Shown: positions 38,817 through 41,323 of the stretch, in pieces
Numbering within the stretch: the first letter of the stretch is position 1
Layout of the letters: each line of letters opens with the position of its first letter
Origin: a virus
Reading direction: 5' to 3' (one strand)
DNA: 41,323 bases
IMG/VR virus record: IMGVR_UViG_3300025314_000044
Span: 1-41,323 of that record
Notes under the pieces: generated by a model
Seen by the model: the letters and a program-made list of their open reading frames with translations, nothing else
Databases searched by the model: none
What the model was told of the DNA's origin: nothing
Position numbers and translations under genes: made by a program

Positions 38817-39633
38817 GACAACCGCCGTCGCTACTACGGCAAAACACAGGGCAATTGCCGCCCTGACGAATGACCGCGTACTCTCTGCAATTAAGAGTGT
38901 CGCCACGAAGCACATGACCGCTGAGCGGATCGTCAAACTGGTGGTCGGGGAATTTTCTCGCAATCCAAAACTTGCCGATTGCACCCCTCAGTCGATCATC
39001 CTTTGTGCTCTCGCTTTCTCGCAACTGGGATTGGAACCTGGACTACTGGGGCACGCATACATGATTCCTCGCAAGAACAAACACAATGAGAATAAGTTGG
39101 AGGCCAATTTCCAACTTGGATACAAGGGGAAGATCGCCCTGAACTTCCGATCTGAGATGTTTGAATTCATCCACGCCGAAGTAATCTACCGCGATGACCG
39201 ATTCGAGTACGAATACGGGTCGTCAGCATTTTTGCGTCATGTCCCGAATCCCGATTCCGAGAATCGCAAAGACTCTGATATTGTGGCCGCCTATGCCATT
39301 GCCCACCTGAAGGGTGCGACGCGCCCCGTCTTTCGCGTCATCACCCGCAAGCAGATCAATGAGCATCGGCGCAAATCGCAGACGGCGGATAGCGGGCCGT
39401 GGGTTGAGCATTTCCCGAAAATGTGTTGCAAGACGGCCATTCACGAAATTGAAACCTACCTGCCCATGTCTACCGAGGTCGCCACGGCGCAAGCACTCGA
39501 AGAGAAATCGGATGAGGGCGAACTCTCATTTGCGGATTTCGGCGAAGTATCGGTGGAGGATGCGCTCGTCAATCCGGTCACCGAATCCAACGGTGGAACC
39601 GCTGGCCTGAAGAACAGATTGGATGTCCCATGA
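38809..39633 (+). CDS. recT: RecT-family single-strand annealing protein
   Basis: A 274-residue protein. TPQSIILCALAFSQLGLEPG, YMIPRKN ... ANFQLGYKGKIALNFRS and HAEVIYRDDRFEYEYGS are hallmarks of RecT/Redbeta-type annealases. It anneals ssDNA produced by the YqaJ-type nuclease. The ATG at 38809 follows AACGAGG; an ATG at 38800 is possible. The acidic C-terminus may contact host SSB. It overlaps the nuclease gene by eight bases. Confidence 0.9.
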   Translation: MAETTAVATTAKHRAIAALTNDRVLSAIKSVATKHMTAERIVKLVVGEFSRNPKLADCTPQSIILCALAFSQLGLEPGLLGHAYMIPRKNKHNENKLEANFQLGYKGKIALNFRSEMFEFIHAEVIYRDDRFEYEYGSSAFLRHVPNPDSENRKDSDIVAAYAIAHLKGATRPVFRVITRKQINEHRRKSQTADSGPWVEHFPKMCCKTAIHEIETYLPMSTEVATAQALEEKSDEGELSFADFGEVSVEDALVNPVTESNGGTAGLKNRLDVP

Positions 39634-39917
39634 CTGACACTCCCGATTCCCGGATCATTCCGGGAATGGACCCGACGCCGACAGATGACGAACGCAGGAG
39701 GGGTTTGTGCCTCAGTCGATCTAAAGATGATACACCTGCCATTGTTACTGCGCTGGCCGCCTCCCGAGTCGCCACGGCGCGGGCTATGATGGAATGGGCA
39801 GGCGAATGGTTAGACGCTCATCCGTACGTGTCTGCGTGGATTGGGTTGAACCATGTCCTTGCCGCCCACGACGCGGCGGTCGCCGAACGGAAGAACGAAG
39901 GCCGTGATGTCCAGTAA
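39630..39917 (+). CDS. Small hypothetical protein in the recombination operon
   Basis: A 95-residue protein starting at an ATGA overlap with recT. The N-terminal 30 residues are Pro/Asp-rich; the rest is helical (ARAMMEWAGEWLDAHPYVSAW). No family was recognised. Position suggests a small accessory of replication or recombination. Confidence 0.55.
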   Translation: MTDTPDSRIIPGMDPTPTDDERRRGLCLSRSKDDTPAIVTALAASRVATARAMMEWAGEWLDAHPYVSAWIGLNHVLAAHDAAVAERKNEGRDVQ

Positions 39918-40374
39918 GAAGAACGGTCTCTACCTCGAAACCACGTCGATCGATCCGTCGAAAACAGTGGGTGAGATTCATGCGTTGCTGATGCGGGCGG
40001 GCGCGGGCAAAATCATGACCGAGCAGTCGGGCGGGAAAATCATCGCCATGCAGTTTACGATGCAGACTCCACGGGGAGAGGTGCCATTCTGCTTGCCGGT
40101 TCAATCGGAGCCGATTTTCACTTTGTTGCAGAAACGGCATTCACCTAATTTGCGTGAAAAGAACAAAATCCATGACCGTCTCCAGGCAGAGAGAATTGCC
40201 TGGCGGCTGGTCTTTCGATGGTTGCAGGCACAGATCGCATTCATTGAAACCGGGATGGTGACAACGGTCGAGGTATTTCTGCCCTATGTCGCCATGTCCA
40301 GCGGGGTCACGTTTTACAAACAGATCGAGGCGGCAGGGTTCAAGTCATTGCCGCTGCTGGAGGAGAAGCGATGA
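39907..40374 (+). CDS. Hypothetical early protein upstream of RusA
   Basis: A 155-residue protein. SIDPSKTVGEIHALLMRAGAGKI followed by QFTMQTPRGEVPFCLP and AERIAWRLVFRWLQAQIAFIE matches a family of uncharacterised phage proteins common beside RusA and RecT genes. The fold looks alpha/beta. The ATG at 39907 overlaps the previous gene by 11 bases. It possibly acts in DNA metabolism. Confidence 0.6.
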   Translation: MSSKKNGLYLETTSIDPSKTVGEIHALLMRAGAGKIMTEQSGGKIIAMQFTMQTPRGEVPFCLPVQSEPIFTLLQKRHSPNLREKNKIHDRLQAERIAWRLVFRWLQAQIAFIETGMVTTVEVFLPYVAMSSGVTFYKQIEAAGFKSLPLLEEKR

Positions 40375-40733
40375 GAATCCATCTCCCCTGGCCGCCCAGC
40401 GTCAATCACTATTGGCGATCTAACCGAGGCCGTCATCACATATCGCAAGAAGGACAAGCGTACCGCGATACTGTGGTAAGTCTGAGCCTGATTGAACACT
40501 GGCAGAACCTCTTTGGACTACACGACAGAATTTGTCTCTGGATCACAGCCCACCCCCCTGACAGGCGAAAGCGGGACCTGGATAACATTGCTAAAAGTTT
40601 GTTAGATGCATTGCAGAAAGCCAGCGTGTACCCCGACGACTCGCAGATTGATCAACTGACAATTCTACGCGGACCCATCAATCCACCCAAGGGATCAATC
40701 GAGGTCGAGATTCAGGCCGCGGGGGGCGTATGA
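40371..40733 (+). CDS. rusA: RusA-like Holliday junction resolvase
   Basis: A 120-residue protein of normal RusA length. PPSVNHYWR is the family's start motif. DRRKRDLDNIAKSLLDAL and YPDDSQID supply the catalytic aspartates. It cuts four-way junctions made by recombination, resolving phage concatemers before packaging. It starts by ATGA overlap and ends in another. Confidence 0.9.
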   Translation: MRIHLPWPPSVNHYWRSNRGRHHISQEGQAYRDTVVSLSLIEHWQNLFGLHDRICLWITAHPPDRRKRDLDNIAKSLLDALQKASVYPDDSQIDQLTILRGPINPPKGSIEVEIQAAGGV

Positions 40734-40882
40734 ACTCATTCACGTCATTCGATGATTTTCTCGGGCGCTGCCTGCCGAATTACTACCGCAAACTGATGAT
40801 GACCGGCGATCCCAGGAAGGCCGGGGAGTGGGCGGCAGGTGAGATTTTTCGTCAGATAACATCAGCAGTGGGGCAGCCCTGA
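40730..40882 (+). CDS. 50-residue hypothetical protein
   Basis: Starts at an ATG overlapping the rusA stop and ends at TGA 40880-40882. Helical (FDDFLGRCLPNYYRKLMM), then a Gly/Ala helix (AGEWAAGEIFRQIT). The tight overlap argues for a real gene. Function unknown. Confidence 0.55.
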   Translation: MNSFTSFDDFLGRCLPNYYRKLMMTGDPRKAGEWAAGEIFRQITSAVGQP

Positions 40883-40936
40883 AATCGCCGCTGGGGCGGC
40901 AAGCCCTGAAGAGATCAACGTGGAACTGGGGGAAGA

Positions 40937-41182
40937 ATGATCCTGAAAATCGTTCGCTGTGACGGATGTGAAATTCATTCCCCCAGGCTGGACGAGAACG
41001 GAATCGCCTTGCGCAACATATTGCGCGAGGACTTCCGCTGGCACTCTCTGAGCAAGCGTGATTTTTGCCCTGCGTGCTGGAACATTAGAAAGCCGAAGTC
41101 AAGGCGGGGGACCGCCCTGAAATCGCCGTACCCGGCTGTCGCCGCACTGCCTGCGGCAGGAAAGGATGGAGATGTGAAATGA
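40937..41182 (+). CDS. Small zinc-ribbon-like protein
   Basis: An 81-residue protein with GGGGGAAG before the ATG. CDGC near residue 8 and CPAC near residue 44 give a C-x2-C ... C-x2-C zinc-ribbon pattern. The last 30 residues are low complexity. It couples by ATGA to the next zinc-ribbon-like gene, so two small metal-binding proteins lie in tandem. Confidence 0.65.
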   Translation: MILKIVRCDGCEIHSPRLDENGIALRNILREDFRWHSLSKRDFCPACWNIRKPKSRRGTALKSPYPAVAALPAAGKDGDVK

Positions 41183-41323
41183 ATGCGCCGAAAACGATTG
41201 TGAAGGGCGGGAAGGTGCTGACAGTCATTGGTGGGCCATTCCCCGGCAAGATCGGCGACCCGAACAAAAAGCCGAATCCATGCGGACATTTCACGCTGAC
41301 GGTCGTCTGTACGTGCAAAGTCC
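41179..41323 (+). CDS. Small Cys/His-rich, zinc-ribbon-like protein (5' part; continues at 2)
   Basis: The ATG at 41179 overlaps the previous stop. The frame (MNAPKTIVKGGKVLTVIGG) runs off the right edge in the same frame as the gene entering at position 2. This links the window's ends and gives about 83 residues in all. Confidence 0.75.
   Translation, partial: MNAPKTIVKGGKVLTVIGGPFPGKIGDPNKKPNPCGHFTLTVVCTCKV
41184..41323. repeat. Right copy of the 140-bp terminal direct repeat
   Basis: Identical to 1-140 except at 41186 (C for A) and 41197 (A for C). Both differences fall in the first 14 bases, outside the exact 126-bp block. Confidence 0.9.

Noticed and set aside
37929-38984. 351-residue open frame opposite the YqaJ-type nuclease
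   Set aside because: Antisense to a well-recognised gene, no ribosome site and no coherent domain.

Overview
The window looks like the essentially complete genome of a tailed double-stranded DNA phage, most likely podovirus-like, from an uncultured Gram-negative (diderm) host. Its first and last 140 bases are the same sequence with two mismatches, and one small gene runs across that junction. The molecule is therefore best read as a circle or circularly permuted contig of about 41.18 kb. The podovirus reading rests on gene order: terminases, portal, scaffold-like protein, an N4-gp56-like capsid protein, neck proteins, a nozzle-like protein, three large ejection-type proteins, lysis genes and fibres. 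No tail tape measure, sheath or tube gene was recognised. No integrase, DNA polymerase or RNA polymerase was recognised either, so lifestyle is undecided and replication probably uses host polymerases.

There are three transcription blocks. (1) A rightward early/middle block starts at a near-consensus promoter at 34704-34732, runs off the end of the window and continues through 1-2932. It holds an HTH protein, a tRNA-Arg(UCU), many small ATGA-coupled unknown genes, a recombination set (YqaJ-type nuclease, RecT, RusA resolvase), zinc-ribbon-like small proteins, and a DnaB-N/AAA_25 helicase at its end. (2) A leftward block at 5544-3056 holds a stand-alone winged-helix-like protein, a clamp-loader-like AAA+ ATPase, an ArdC-type ssDNA-binding-domain protein, an HTH protein and a 31-residue membrane peptide. 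It ends at a hairpin terminator at 3001-3034, converging with block 1. (3) A rightward late block at 6401-34481 holds the packaging, virion and lysis genes.

Blocks 2 and 3 diverge from an 856-bp control region at 5545-6400. It contains an AT-rich tract, a 10-bp tandem repeat, a 17-bp palindrome, five 11-bp iterons, a rho-independent terminator pointing into the late genes, and a consensus -35 box just before the small terminase. This is the best candidate for the replication origin and for the late-gene switch.

The most unusual feature is that six proteins of the virion and lysis block begin with Sec-type signal peptides: the second neck protein, the nozzle-like protein, three fibre-like proteins and a beta-barrel-like protein. 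Tailed-phage virion parts are normally assembled in the cytoplasm, so this needs explanation. Other notable features are two glycosyltransferase-like genes between portal and scaffold, a hidden Lys-rich overlapping gene at 12070-12180, an HExxH metallopeptidase-like reading frame with no canonical start at 28294-28767, and terminase genes whose base composition differs sharply from their neighbours.
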